This document shows, in pieces, positions 50,796 through 60,125 of a DNA stretch of 64,000 nucleotides. The notes beneath the pieces were generated by a model, which saw only the letters and a list, made by a program, of their open reading frames with translations, did not search any database and was not told where the DNA came from. How positions within the stretch are numbered: position 1 is the first letter of the stretch; each line of letters starts with the position of its first letter. The position numbers were made by a program, and so were the translations under genes. The DNA comes from an uncultured Lachnospiraceae bacterium (lineage in GTDB: Bacteria; Bacillota; Clostridia; Lachnospirales; Lachnospiraceae): positions 62,001 to 126,000 of the forward strand of contig CANQEL010000004.1 in assembly GCA_947594855.1 (NCBI GenBank), written 5' to 3'.

Positions 50796-52190
50796 TTGGA
50801 CAATGACTGTAAATATCAGAAAAGTGCTGCGTACATATACGAATATGTACCGTCTCTTTCATTGAGAAAAGCACATGAACTTGTATGTGCCCTTAAAATG
50901 GAGAAACCTGGTAAAGACTTTTTTATGGAGCTGGCTGATGTATATTCAAATAAAAATATTAATCAGGAGTACATATGTCTGGAAATGGCAGAAAATGGCA
51001 TACAGACTGTGAGAATGAAAAGAATTGAGCAAATGGAAGGATTCCGTGTACAGCCTTTTACAGGTATACGGTTTAACGGTGATGTGCATGAATGTAACAG
51101 ACTTATAAAAAACATAAGGTGCGATAACGATATATACCTGTATTCCGAAAAAGAAGATATAGATGAAATGACTGTTTTCTGGCTGAGGCTTGCGCTTTAC
51201 GAAGATAATGGCACAGGTATAGTTTTCAGTAGTTTCAGGGATATGACATATGATGAAAACACTATGTATGCCCCATATGAAAACATTGCGGCGGGCACGT
51301 CGGAATCATTTATTATGAGACGTGATTTCATTGATAATGCAGGACTTTTTGACCAGTCTTTTGAACATATGCAATATGCGGTATTTGATTACTGTATGAG
51401 GGCGCTTGAACTTGGATTAAGGAATATTACTGCTAAAAACAGCAGATTCGGCAAAACCTCCGATATCTGCATAAATAATGTGGACGAAAGGCGTTTTTTT
51501 AAAAAATGGCATATAAATACATGGAAATTGTATAAGGAAAACAGGAAAATACATCCGCTTATACATAAAAAACAGGATGAAAGTTTTAGTATGCTTTCTG
51601 TAGGATGCGGTATAGGAAAACTGCTTTCCAATATAAAAGGCATATATCCGAACATCCGGGTTCTGGGAGCGGAAGACGACGAATATGCATTTGTCTATGG
51701 AGACAGGCTTATTCCATATATAACAGGCAGAATATATGATATATCAGACTATATCCATACGCTTATATTATGCGGAAGGGAGAAATGTTTTGATTATATA
51801 TTGCTTGAAAGCGTGCTGGAGCATATAAATGATCCTGTGGATTATCTGAAAAATATAAGCAGGAATCTTACGGAAGAGGGAAAGATTATCGTATGTATAC
51901 CGAATATAATGCACCATTCGGTAATAGCGGGGCTTTTAAGAGGCAATTTTACATATGGCAGAACCGGACTCATATACGAAGGCTGTACGCACTTTTATAC
52001 ATATAACGAGGCAAAAAAACATTTTTATGATGCCGGGCTTACAGTTGAAGAATGTTTCTTTTCCCTGTATGAAAATGAAAATTCAAAAAAAGACAGGGAA
52101 ATGATAAATAAAATAATTAAAATAAAAGATGCAGCGTGTGAAGTTATGTTTAATGCATATGAATATTTCTTTTTATTAAAAAGATATTAA
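50796..52190 (+). CDS. glycosyltransferase-like / SAM methyltransferase fusion
   Basis: This protein is about 464 residues long if it starts at TTG 50796 (weak AGGTG upstream); the start is uncertain because no ATG has a good site. The N-terminal half (~1-260) resembles the back end of GT2 enzymes (SESFIMRRDFIDNAGLFDQSFEHMQ) but lacks a clear DXD. The C-terminal half (~265-440) is a class I methyltransferase with SAM motif MLSVGCGIGKLLSNI, acidic GAEDDEYA, and LLESVLEHINDPVDYLKNI. Such fusions modify surface glycans. The MBOAT/SGNH acyl-modification pair lies directly downstream, but with its own promoter. Confidence 0.72.
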   Translation: MDNDCKYQKSAAYIYEYVPSLSLRKAHELVCALKMEKPGKDFFMELADVYSNKNINQEYICLEMAENGIQTVRMKRIEQMEGFRVQPFTGIRFNGDVHECNRLIKNIRCDNDIYLYSEKEDIDEMTVFWLRLALYEDNGTGIVFSSFRDMTYDENTMYAPYENIAAGTSESFIMRRDFIDNAGLFDQSFEHMQYAVFDYCMRALELGLRNITAKNSRFGKTSDICINNVDERRFFKKWHINTWKLYKENRKIHPLIHKKQDESFSMLSVGCGIGKLLSNIKGIYPNIRVLGAEDDEYAFVYGDRLIPYITGRIYDISDYIHTLILCGREKCFDYILLESVLEHINDPVDYLKNISRNLTEEGKIIVCIPNIMHHSVIAGLLRGNFTYGRTGLIYEGCTHFYTYNEAKKHFYDAGLTVEECFFSLYENENSKKDREMINKIIKIKDAACEVMFNAYEYFFLLKRY

Positions 52191-52231
52191 AACTCCCATT
52201 AACCGGCAGAAGCGGAAATTTTTGCCGAAAC

Positions 52232-52260
52232 TTGAATTTTTATCAGGATAATGCTATACT
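52232..52260 (+). promoter_or_regulatory. sigma-A promoter for the MBOAT/SGNH pair
   Basis: TTGAAT and TATACT are 17 bp apart, about 42 bases before the MBOAT start. Confidence 0.65.
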
Positions 52261-52301
52261 GTGAAACGCATAATAAATAATTGGCCAATGGGAGGATGCC
52301 G

Positions 52302-53756
52302 ATGGATTTTTTGAGCATAGCATTTTATATTTTTTTACCTGTATTTTTTGCAGCATATTATCTTGTTAAGGCAGAATACAGATATATTATTATCCTGGCA
52401 GGGAGTTATATTTTTTATGGTTACGGCAATCCGTCATTACTTATCTTTTTGCTGGCAACAACAGTAATAACTTATTTTGCGGGACTTTTAATAGCAAAAT
52501 ATCCGCAGAGAAAAATTCTGGTTACTGCATTTTTGCTTAATATTCTTATATTACTGGTATTCAAATATACCAATTTTGCTATTGGTAATCTGAATTTTAT
52601 AGCCAAAAGGCTGGGAGGAATATTTACCCTGAGCAAAAAGAACTGGATATTACCGGTAGGACTTTCATTTTATATTTTTCAGTCGTGTACATATCTTACA
52701 GATGTTTATAGAAAAAAGATAAGGGCGGAGAAAAATCCGCTTTTGTATGCGTCGTTTGTGTCATTTTTCCCTACAATATTGTCGGGCCCTATCCAAAAAT
52801 CAAGGGAGCTGCTGCCTCAATTAAAAAATCCCGGTAAGTTTGATTATATTGAAGCAAAAAAAGGAACGATACTTTTTATATGGGGATTGTTTGAAAAAAT
52901 TATGATAGCAAATAATCTTATGACGGTAGTCAATAAGATATACGGTGATATTTCGTCTTACGGGCGGATTTATCATCTTTTGGCAGCCGTAAGCTTTTCG
53001 CTTTATATTTATGCTGATTTTTCTTCATATTCCGATATGGCAAGAGGTATTTCAAAAATTATGGGCATCAGTATTACAAGAAACTTCAACAATCCTTATC
53101 TGTCTGTCAGTACAAGCGAGTTCTGGAACAGATGGCATGTAAGTTTAAATGACTGGTTTCGTGAGAATATATATATACCGCTGGGAGGAAACCGTAAGGG
53201 AACGCTGAGAAAATATATAAACGTTCTTGTAGTTTTCTTTGTCAGTGGTCTCTGGCATGGTGCGCAATGGCATTTTGTGGCATGGGGAGTCATAAACGGA
53301 CTGCTTGTTGTTATAGGAACCATGCTGATGCCGCTAAAAAGAAAGATATACGGTATGGCAAGAATTGACGAAAGTGCGGAAAGTATTGTTTTTTTAAAGA
53401 GGGCAGGAGTATTTATTCTTATAACCTTTACATGGATTTTCTTTCAAAACGGAATATATGATTCATTAAATATCATTAATTCAATAATACATATTAAGCC
53501 TATCGACTTTTTTGACCCCAACCTGTTGAATGTATCGGGAACTGCGGTTACGACATTTGTGACTATGATTGCAGTGGTGTTGTTTTGTACAATTCAGATA
53601 AAAAGACAAAAAGAAGCGTATTATTTTGAAAAATTTAATAAACAGCCTGAAGTATTTCAGGTTATGCTTCTGGCTGTGCTGGTTGTCGTATGTATATTTT
53701 CAGCTTATTTGCCAAGCGCTGAAGTAAATACCGGATTTTTGTATTTTCAGTTTTAA
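52302..53756 (+). CDS. MBOAT family O-acyltransferase (AlgI/DltB-like)
   Basis: This 484-residue polytopic membrane protein has about ten hydrophobic segments. The MBOAT core is visible: LPVGLSFYIFQSCTYLTDVYR, FFPTILSGPI, SEFWNRWHVSLNDWFRENIYIPLGGNRKG and FVSGLWHGAQWHFVAWG, whose histidine is the catalytic residue of the family. These proteins pass acyl groups across the membrane for O-acylation of exported polymers. GGGAGG precedes ATG 52302. The next gene, 14 bases on, encodes an exported SGNH-like partner, as in alginate (AlgI/AlgJ) systems. Confidence 0.92.
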   Translation: MDFLSIAFYIFLPVFFAAYYLVKAEYRYIIILAGSYIFYGYGNPSLLIFLLATTVITYFAGLLIAKYPQRKILVTAFLLNILILLVFKYTNFAIGNLNFIAKRLGGIFTLSKKNWILPVGLSFYIFQSCTYLTDVYRKKIRAEKNPLLYASFVSFFPTILSGPIQKSRELLPQLKNPGKFDYIEAKKGTILFIWGLFEKIMIANNLMTVVNKIYGDISSYGRIYHLLAAVSFSLYIYADFSSYSDMARGISKIMGISITRNFNNPYLSVSTSEFWNRWHVSLNDWFRENIYIPLGGNRKGTLRKYINVLVVFFVSGLWHGAQWHFVAWGVINGLLVVIGTMLMPLKRKIYGMARIDESAESIVFLKRAGVFILITFTWIFFQNGIYDSLNIINSIIHIKPIDFFDPNLLNVSGTAVTTFVTMIAVVLFCTIQIKRQKEAYYFEKFNKQPEVFQVMLLAVLVVVCIFSAYLPSAEVNTGFLYFQF

Positions 53757-53770
53757 AGAGAGGAAAGCGT

Positions 53771-54706
53771 ATGAAATATTTAAGATTTCTTTTGGGTTTG
53801 ATAACTGCAGCAATTATTATGTTTGCAGCAACCGTAGCCGGAATAATTTGTATTCCGCAAAATGTTTTTGATTCAAATTATACAAGTTTGATACAGGAAA
53901 AATTTGAGATATTAAAGAATACAAACGAGCCAAAAATCATAATGGTGGCCGGCAGCAGTTCCGCTTTTGGCCTGAATCAGGATATGCTGGAAGAAAAAAC
54001 GGGATATAAAGTTGCAAACTTAGGACTGCATGCGGGGTTTGGGCATCTGTTTGTATCTGAACTGGCAAAACAGGGTATAAACCCAGGCGATATAGTGTTG
54101 TTAGGTTATGAATATGACTGGCAGGTTAAATATGGATTTACGCGGGTAGGCGCTGACCTTATTATGTCGGGAATAGATGATAATATTGGAATGTACCGCT
54201 ACCTGCCGCCGGAAATTCTGAAGAAATGCCTGGGATATTTATTTACGTATGCATCGCAAAAAAGAAATTATACTCCTGCAACAGGCATTTATTCAAGAGA
54301 AGCTTTTGACCCGGCAACAGGACAGATGACAATGGAGCGCGATTATAGTATTGAATATAACAAAGAAACACATGGTGTTGTAGATATAAGCAATGTAAAG
54401 ATTTCCAAAGATTCAGTAAAGTACTTAAAAGAATTCAAGAAGTTTATTGAGGACAGGGGCGCTGTTGTATATTTTGTCTCGCCTCCGCTGCTTGAGGACT
54501 GTATTGTGTGCGATTATTCTGAATTTACCAAATTAAAGGAACTGGAAGAAGAAAAGATTGGGATAGAATATATAAGTGATCCTCTTGAGTATATATATCC
54601 CAGTAAATATATATCCAATTCAAATTACCACTGTAACAGCGTCGGAGCCGATATACGGACAGAAATGCTTATAGAAGATTTGAGGGATGCATCCGTTATT
54701 GAATAA
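53771..54706 (+). CDS. SGNH/AlgJ-like exported acyltransfer partner
   Basis: This 311-residue protein has an N-terminal membrane anchor (residues ~5-28) and an outside domain. IIMVAGSSSAFGLN provides the block I serine (around residue 62), NLGLHAGFG a glycine block, and SNSNYHCNSVGAD near the C terminus the likely catalytic histidine region. This matches SGNH-hydrolase-like proteins that complete polymer O-acylation beside MBOAT proteins. AGAGAGGAAAG precedes the ATG. The acceptor polymer is unknown, perhaps the surface glycan made by genes at both ends of the window. Confidence 0.75.
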   Translation: MKYLRFLLGLITAAIIMFAATVAGIICIPQNVFDSNYTSLIQEKFEILKNTNEPKIIMVAGSSSAFGLNQDMLEEKTGYKVANLGLHAGFGHLFVSELAKQGINPGDIVLLGYEYDWQVKYGFTRVGADLIMSGIDDNIGMYRYLPPEILKKCLGYLFTYASQKRNYTPATGIYSREAFDPATGQMTMERDYSIEYNKETHGVVDISNVKISKDSVKYLKEFKKFIEDRGAVVYFVSPPLLEDCIVCDYSEFTKLKELEEEKIGIEYISDPLEYIYPSKYISNSNYHCNSVGADIRTEMLIEDLRDASVIE

Positions 54707-54734
54707 ACCGATATAAACTAATATGTTTTTTTTG

Positions 54735-54763
54735 TTGAAAAAAGAAAAGGAGTTTGCTATAAT
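54735..54763 (+). promoter_or_regulatory. sigma-A promoter for phosphofructokinase
   Basis: TTGAAA and TATAAT are 17 bp apart, with a perfect -10, about 45 bases before the start codon. Confidence 0.78.
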
Positions 54764-54808
54764 ACAGTACCGTAAAAGCAAATTTATAAATTTTCGGAGG
54801 TAAGGAAA

Positions 54809-56035
54809 ATGGGTAAGAATATTGTTGTTGGACAATCAGGCGGACCAACAGCCGTTATTAATTCTTCTGTTGCAGGTGTATATGCACAGGCAAAAAAGCT
54901 TGGTATTGACAAAGTGTATGGTATGATTCACGGAATTGAAGGATTCCTTGATGACAGGATATGTGACCTTGATGATTATCTTGCATCTCCTGAAGGTATT
55001 GAGATGCTTAAGAGAACACCATCTGCATTTCTTGGCTCGTGCCGTTTTAAAATGCCAAAAATCGAAGGCAACGAAGAAATCTACGACAAAATATTTGAGG
55101 TTATGGAAAAGCATGATATTGATTATCTGTTCTATTGCGGCGGTAACGATTCAATGGATACGGTAAAGATGCTTTCTGATTATGCGGCTGCACATGGAAA
55201 GAAGCAGAGATTCGTAGGAGTGCCGAAGACTGTTGATAACGACCTTCCTATAACAGATCATTGTCCGGGATATGGTTCAGCAGCAAAATATATTGCAACA
55301 TCATTAAAAGAGGTTATTCGTGATAATTCTTCATTTGGTGTTAAAAAGCCTACAGTATGTATAGTTGAGATTATGGGCCGTAATGCAGGATGGCTTACAG
55401 CAGCTGCAGCACTGGCTAAGAGCGGTGACTGTGAAGGACCGGATGCGATATATCTTCCGGAAAGGGTATTTGATATAGATAAGTTTGTAAATAAAATCGA
55501 AGAACTTTCAAAAACAAAGTCATCTATTGTAATTGCTGTATCTGAAGGCGTTAAGATATCAGACGGCCGTTATGTATGTGAGATTGGCCGTGAAGTTGCA
55601 GTAGATGCTTTTGGACACAAGCAGATGTCAGGTACAGCTGCAAAGCTTGCTGATATAGTTGCAGAGAGAACAGGTCTTAAAACACGTGCCATTGAGTTCT
55701 CAACACTTCAGAGATCAGCTACACATATTGCATCGCTTACAGATATTAATGAGGCGTTCCAGGTTGGAGCAGCAGCAGTTAAAGCGGCTGATGAAGGTAA
55801 GACTGCAATGATGATAACTCTTGACAGAAATGGTGACGACCCATATCAGTGTGGTACAAGCGCCCATGATATACATGACATTGCCAATGTTGAGAGAAAA
55901 GTTCCGGACGAATGGATTACAGAAGACGGATGTGGACTTACAGATGAATTTGAAGCTTATGCAAGACCGCTTATAATGGGCGAGCTTACACCGCTTTTTG
56001 CCAATGGCGTGCCTGTTCATCTTGTTAGAAAATAA
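54809..56035 (+). CDS. 6-phosphofructokinase, PPi-type family
   Basis: This 408-residue glycolytic enzyme has the start VVGQSGGPTAVINSS, FYCGGNDSMDTVK, PKTVDNDLPITDHCPGYGSA, IVEIMGRNAGWL and the C-terminal sugar-phosphate block. PKT instead of PGT at the TIDND motif is the hallmark of pyrophosphate-using enzymes. The phosphate-donor motif reads GGND where PPi enzymes usually have GGDD and ATP enzymes GGDG, so donor use is not certain. CGGAGG precedes the ATG. fba follows with its own promoter. It acts in the cytosol and, if PPi-dependent, reversibly. Confidence 0.92.
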   Translation: MGKNIVVGQSGGPTAVINSSVAGVYAQAKKLGIDKVYGMIHGIEGFLDDRICDLDDYLASPEGIEMLKRTPSAFLGSCRFKMPKIEGNEEIYDKIFEVMEKHDIDYLFYCGGNDSMDTVKMLSDYAAAHGKKQRFVGVPKTVDNDLPITDHCPGYGSAAKYIATSLKEVIRDNSSFGVKKPTVCIVEIMGRNAGWLTAAAALAKSGDCEGPDAIYLPERVFDIDKFVNKIEELSKTKSSIVIAVSEGVKISDGRYVCEIGREVAVDAFGHKQMSGTAAKLADIVAERTGLKTRAIEFSTLQRSATHIASLTDINEAFQVGAAAVKAADEGKTAMMITLDRNGDDPYQCGTSAHDIHDIANVERKVPDEWITEDGCGLTDEFEAYARPLIMGELTPLFANGVPVHLVRK

Positions 56036-56048
56036 TTTGCAAAATAAT

Positions 56049-56077
56049 TTGCAAAATACTACCAGTAGAATTATAAT
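56049..56077 (+). promoter_or_regulatory. sigma-A promoter for fba
   Basis: TTGCAA and TATAAT are 17 bp apart, 30 bases before the fba start. The -35 box lies in the second copy of a 12-bp direct duplication (AATAATTTGCAA twice) that begins within the end of the upstream gene. Confidence 0.72.
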
Positions 56078-56107
56078 AGAAGAAAACTATGTAAAGGAGA
56101 TAGAGAT

Positions 56108-57043
56108 ATGGCATTAGTTACAACAACAGAAATGTTCAAAAAGGCATATGCCGGCGGATATGCTATCGGGGCATTCAACGTAAATAACATGGAGATTGTA
56201 CAGGGTATTACTGAAGCAGCAGGAGAGCTTAACTCACCTATTATCCTTCAGGTATCTGCAGGAGCAAGAAAGTATGCACAGCACGAATACCTTGTTAATC
56301 TTGTAAAGGCAGCTTTGGAGCTTAATGATATTCCTATAGCTCTTCATCTTGACCATGGCGCAGATTTTGATATTTGTAAATCCTGTATTGACGGTGGATT
56401 TACATCAGTCATGATAGATGCTTCAGGCAAACCTTTTGAAGAAAACATCGCTGTTACAAAGAAAGTAGTTGATTATGCGCATGATAAGGGAGTTGTAGTT
56501 GAAGCTGAGCTTGGAACTCTTGCAGGTGTTGAGGATGAAGTAAAAGTATCAGCTGAAGATTCAAGTTATACAAATCCTGATGAAGTTGAGGAATTCGTTA
56601 AGAGAACAGGCGTTGACTCACTTGCAATTGCAATTGGTACAAGCCACGGCGCATTCAAGTTTAAACCGGGAACCAAACCACAGCTTCGTTTTGACATTCT
56701 TGATGAGGTGTCTAAGAGGCTTCCTGAATTCCCTATCGTACTTCATGGAGCTTCAAGCGTACCGCAGGAATATGTTAAGATTATAAATGAGAAGGGCGGC
56801 AATCTTGCAGATGCAATTGGTGTACCTGAGGACCAGCTCCGTCAGGCAGCAAGAAGTGCAGTATGTAAGATTAATATTGATTCTGACCTTCGTCTTGCAA
56901 TGACAGCAGGTATCCGTCAGGTGCTTACAGATAATCCTGCAGCATTTGACCCAAGAGAATATCTTAAAGTTGGCCGTGCTAACGTTAAGGCTATCGTTGC
57001 GCATAAGATTACAGAAGTACTTGGAAGTAATGGAAAGGCTTAA
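56108..57043 (+). CDS. fba: class II fructose-bisphosphate aldolase
   Basis: This 311-residue zinc-dependent aldolase splits fructose 1,6-bisphosphate into two triose phosphates. Metal and base residues are in ALHLDHGADFD, EAELGTLAGVED, GTSHGAFKF and VLHGASSVP; NIDSDLRLAM binds the second phosphate. AAAGGAGA precedes the ATG. It lies directly after phosphofructokinase, the preceding glycolytic step, but has its own promoter and ends in a strong terminator. Codon use is strongly biased, as expected of a highly expressed gene. Confidence 0.97.
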   Translation: MALVTTTEMFKKAYAGGYAIGAFNVNNMEIVQGITEAAGELNSPIILQVSAGARKYAQHEYLVNLVKAALELNDIPIALHLDHGADFDICKSCIDGGFTSVMIDASGKPFEENIAVTKKVVDYAHDKGVVVEAELGTLAGVEDEVKVSAEDSSYTNPDEVEEFVKRTGVDSLAIAIGTSHGAFKFKPGTKPQLRFDILDEVSKRLPEFPIVLHGASSVPQEYVKIINEKGGNLADAIGVPEDQLRQAARSAVCKINIDSDLRLAMTAGIRQVLTDNPAAFDPREYLKVGRANVKAIVAHKITEVLGSNGKA

Positions 57044-57074
57044 TTTTATAATTTAATTTATCTAAATTTATGGA

Positions 57075-57116
57075 GTTGCTGTAAAATAACATGTTATTTT
57101 GCAGCAACCCATTTTT
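57075..57116 (+). terminator. strong rho-independent terminator after fba
   Basis: Two 16-base arms (GTTGCTGTAAAATAAC and GTTATTTTGCAGCAAC, one G-U pair) are separated by 2 bases and followed by CCATTTTTAT. The hairpin ends the glycolytic transcript before glf. Confidence 0.88.
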
Positions 57117-57144
57117 ATAAAGGTAATTTTAAGGAGGATTTGCC

Positions 57145-58248
57145 ATGTATGATTACCTGATTGTGGGAGCAGGTCTGTTTGGTTCAGTATTTGCATACGA
57201 AATGACAAAAGCAGGTAAAAAATGTCTGGTAATAGACAAAAGAGAGCATATAGGCGGAAATATATATACAGAGGAAATTGAAGGTATAAATATACATAAA
57301 TATGGCGCCCATATTTTTCATACGGGAAATAAAGAAATATGGGATTATATAAACAGGTTTGCAGAATTTAACAGGTATACTAATTGTGTCGTTGCACGAT
57401 ATAAGGATGAACTATATAATCTTCCTTTTAATATGAATACATTTAATAAGCTCTGGGGTGTAATAACGCCAAAAGAGGCAAAACAAAAGATTGAAGAACA
57501 GATAAGAGAAGCAGGTATAACTAACCCGTCTAATTTGGAAGAACAGGCGCTTTCGCTTGTTGGCCGTGATATATATGAGAAACTCATAAAAGGATATACT
57601 GAAAAACAGTGGGGTAAATCTGCTAAGGACCTTCCTTCATTTATAATAAAAAGACTCCCGGTAAGATTCACTTACGATAATAATTATTTTAATGATAAAT
57701 ATCAGGGAATCCCGATAGGCGGTTATACGGGCATTATTGAAAAAATGCTTGGGGATTGTGAAGTAATATTGTCTGAAGATTATTTTTCAGACAGAAAAAA
57801 ATACGATAATATTGCGGCAAAAATTCTTTTTACCGGAATGATAGACGAATATTTTGATTTCTGTTATGGAAATCTTGAGTACAGGACACTCAGGTTTGAA
57901 AATGAACTGCATGATACGGATAATTTTCAGGGAAATGCCGTAGTTAATTATACTGAATATGATATTCCTTATACCAGGATAATCGAACATAAGCATTTCG
58001 AGTTTGGAAAACAGGAAAAAACTATTATTACAAAAGAGTATCCTGATATATGGAAGCCGGGAATGGAGCCATATTACCCGGTTAATGATGAGAAAAATAA
58101 TTCTCTTTATAATAAATATCTTAAACTCGCTGAAAAAAAAGAAAATGTTATATTCGGTGGAAGACTTGGAATGTACAGATATCTTGATATGCATAATATA
58201 ATAGAGGAAGCGTTAAAATGCTACAGGAGGGAAATGAAAGCATTATGA
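57145..58248 (+). CDS. glf: UDP-galactopyranose mutase
   Basis: This 367-residue flavoenzyme converts UDP-galactopyranose to UDP-galactofuranose, a precursor for galactofuranose-containing surface glycans. The FAD fold YLIVGAGLFGSVFAYEM, KREHIGGNIYTEE, HKYGAHIFHT, the substrate block GYTEKQWGKSAKDLP and the C-terminal GGRLGMYRYLDM are present. AAGGAGG precedes the ATG. Its stop overlaps the VanZ start (ATGA). It indicates that the organism makes a galactofuranosyl polymer, tying in with the glycosyltransferases and polymerase in the window. Confidence 0.96.
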   Translation: MYDYLIVGAGLFGSVFAYEMTKAGKKCLVIDKREHIGGNIYTEEIEGINIHKYGAHIFHTGNKEIWDYINRFAEFNRYTNCVVARYKDELYNLPFNMNTFNKLWGVITPKEAKQKIEEQIREAGITNPSNLEEQALSLVGRDIYEKLIKGYTEKQWGKSAKDLPSFIIKRLPVRFTYDNNYFNDKYQGIPIGGYTGIIEKMLGDCEVILSEDYFSDRKKYDNIAAKILFTGMIDEYFDFCYGNLEYRTLRFENELHDTDNFQGNAVVNYTEYDIPYTRIIEHKHFEFGKQEKTIITKEYPDIWKPGMEPYYPVNDEKNNSLYNKYLKLAEKKENVIFGGRLGMYRYLDMHNIIEEALKCYRREMKAL

Positions 58249-58748
58249 AAAAATTAATGTATCTGACATTTCTGCCGGCGGTTTTATGGATGTTATTTAT
58301 ATTCGGATTTTCAAAGGATACAGGAGAAGAGTCTTCTTCGCTCAGCCTTACGATAACGCAGAAAATAGTGGACATTGTCGAATATAATAAAGATATTACA
58401 GAAGAGGAGTATGTTGAACTTGTAGAAAAACTCCATACTCCGGTAAGAAAGGCGGCGCATATGACAGAGTATGCCATACTTGCAATCCTTATATGCATAC
58501 CGGTTATCATAAATATGTATGTAGGAAATATAAGGATGATAAGTCTAAAGCAGATGCTTTTTGGTATTGTTACGATATGTACATTATATGCGGCGACAGA
58601 TGAAATACATCAGCTTTTTGTATCAGGGAGAACCGGCAAAGCAACTGATGTGATAATAGATATGCTCGGCGCATTTTGCGGAACATTAATCTTTCTGTGT
58701 ATTTATAAGTTCGCCTATGGAAAGATAATACGAAAATGCGAGCAGTGA
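58245..58748 (+). CDS. VanZ family membrane protein
   Basis: This 167-residue protein has four hydrophobic segments and the VanZ pattern: FLPAVLWMLFIFGFSKDTGEESS, then KAAHMTEYAILAIL and TDEIHQLFVSGRTGKATDVIID. VanZ domains confer low-level teicoplanin resistance in one case; most are of unknown role, perhaps in envelope maintenance. The start shares ATGA with the glf stop. Its 3' end overlaps the convergent O-antigen ligase gene by 63 bases. Confidence 0.88.
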   Translation: MKKLMYLTFLPAVLWMLFIFGFSKDTGEESSSLSLTITQKIVDIVEYNKDITEEEYVELVEKLHTPVRKAAHMTEYAILAILICIPVIINMYVGNIRMISLKQMLFGIVTICTLYAATDEIHQLFVSGRTGKATDVIIDMLGAFCGTLIFLCIYKFAYGKIIRKCEQ

Positions 58749-60104
58749 CTGTATTGGGATAAGAAGGCTCTCCGTAAGTGAAGTTATTATAAACCCAAAT
58801 GTGATAAGCATGGGAAGTATGGCGTTGCGTCTCGTATCATGGTATTTTATATAGTGACGCAAGGAGAATATTATGCTGAATATATTAAGTATTATATAAA
58901 ATATCATGGCAGGGATGCCATACGTGTATCCCATCTGTATAATATTATTGTGGGCGTGTATGACAAGTTGTCCATTAATTTTTTTTGCATACTTTCTGTG
59001 TCCGGTCATATCGATTTTTCTGATATAGCTTTTATATATGCTTATTCTTCCGTTTAGTATGGTATCCAGGCTTTCTCCGCTTTTAAATGCCATTTTTATC
59101 CGTTTTATAAGGGAAGGTTCTTTATCGGCATTATGTATGGCCGATTCCATATCATGTTCAATCTCGTTTAATGCGCCGGAATGTGATGCAGAGTTCTCAG
59201 ACTGCGGAGTACTTTGAGCTGCGAGGCATATGCTGCCGTTATCATGTTCAGCCAGAAACTCCTTGTCGCGGTCAAATGTAACAGGGTGGTTGATAAGGTG
59301 CGGCACGGTTGCCAAAAGTCCGTATGATACGAAAAATGATATTGCCATAACGGGTATTGCGGCCAGGATATATCTTATAAAAGCCTGTCCGGATTTTCTT
59401 GCAAAAAATAGTCTGAATACAAACCATATGGCTGATATGATGACAATGGCTCCAAATGAAGTCCTTGCGCCTGTCATATAAAGGAAAAACAGTGCGCATC
59501 CGGCTTCTATATATATGAACATACAGTTTTTTATGGATTTTTCTTTATATATGATATAATCGAACCTTGAAATCAGGCAGGCCCATACGGATATGATAAA
59601 CATGGCGTAGACGTTTGGATTTGCAGACAGCGCCGAATATCTTACGCCCGGCGTATACGGCCTGAAAAGGAAACAGAATATCACAGTGGCAAAAAATATT
59701 ATCTGCACGCTGTGTATGAACAAACTCCATAATTTGTCCCTATCCGGCATTTTATACTGCTGCAGTATACAGAATATTGACGTAAAAAGTATAAGCAGTA
59801 TAAGGCTTAGAAACCAGTATTTCTTAAAAACTGCAATATCCGAATATAACATGCACAGGCACATGCATATCCATATTGATAAAAAAGGTATATTAAAAGA
59901 AAGTTTCCTGTGTACATTATTTTTGTACGGGAAAATAACAAGTACTGATATAAGTAAGAGTACCAGAACTATAAATATTGACGCATATATATAATAATTG
60001 CTTTTAATCGCATTTATCCTGACAATGATTTGCAAAACTATAATCCCTATTATAAGCAGCATAATCAGAAGCGAATACAAGCCGTTCATTTTTTTGTTTT
60101 TCAT
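58686..60104 (-). CDS. O-antigen ligase/polymerase family protein (Wzy/WaaL-like)
   Basis: This is a 472-residue protein with about 11 membrane segments and one large outside loop (residues ~265-375, with YKSYIRKIDMTGHRKYAKKINGQLVIHAHNNI split across it). The ALSANPNVYAMFIIS and TGARTSFGA segments match the Wzy_C/O-antigen ligase pattern, and HAHNNIIQMGYTYG carries the conserved histidine. It would polymerise or transfer a lipid-linked glycan outside the membrane. CGGAGG precedes the start on the minus strand. It is convergent with glf-VanZ, so it is part of the same functional glycan set but separately transcribed. Confidence 0.85.
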   Translation of the reverse strand: MKNKKMNGLYSLLIMLLIIGIIVLQIIVRINAIKSNYYIYASIFIVLVLLLISVLVIFPYKNNVHRKLSFNIPFLSIWICMCLCMLYSDIAVFKKYWFLSLILLILFTSIFCILQQYKMPDRDKLWSLFIHSVQIIFFATVIFCFLFRPYTPGVRYSALSANPNVYAMFIISVWACLISRFDYIIYKEKSIKNCMFIYIEAGCALFFLYMTGARTSFGAIVIISAIWFVFRLFFARKSGQAFIRYILAAIPVMAISFFVSYGLLATVPHLINHPVTFDRDKEFLAEHDNGSICLAAQSTPQSENSASHSGALNEIEHDMESAIHNADKEPSLIKRIKMAFKSGESLDTILNGRISIYKSYIRKIDMTGHRKYAKKINGQLVIHAHNNIIQMGYTYGIPAMIFYIILNIFSIIFSLRHYIKYHDTRRNAILPMLITFGFIITSLTESLLIPIQSLLAFSYYLSIGELINTQKD

Positions 60105-60125
60105 ATTTTGCCTCCGAGTATTATT

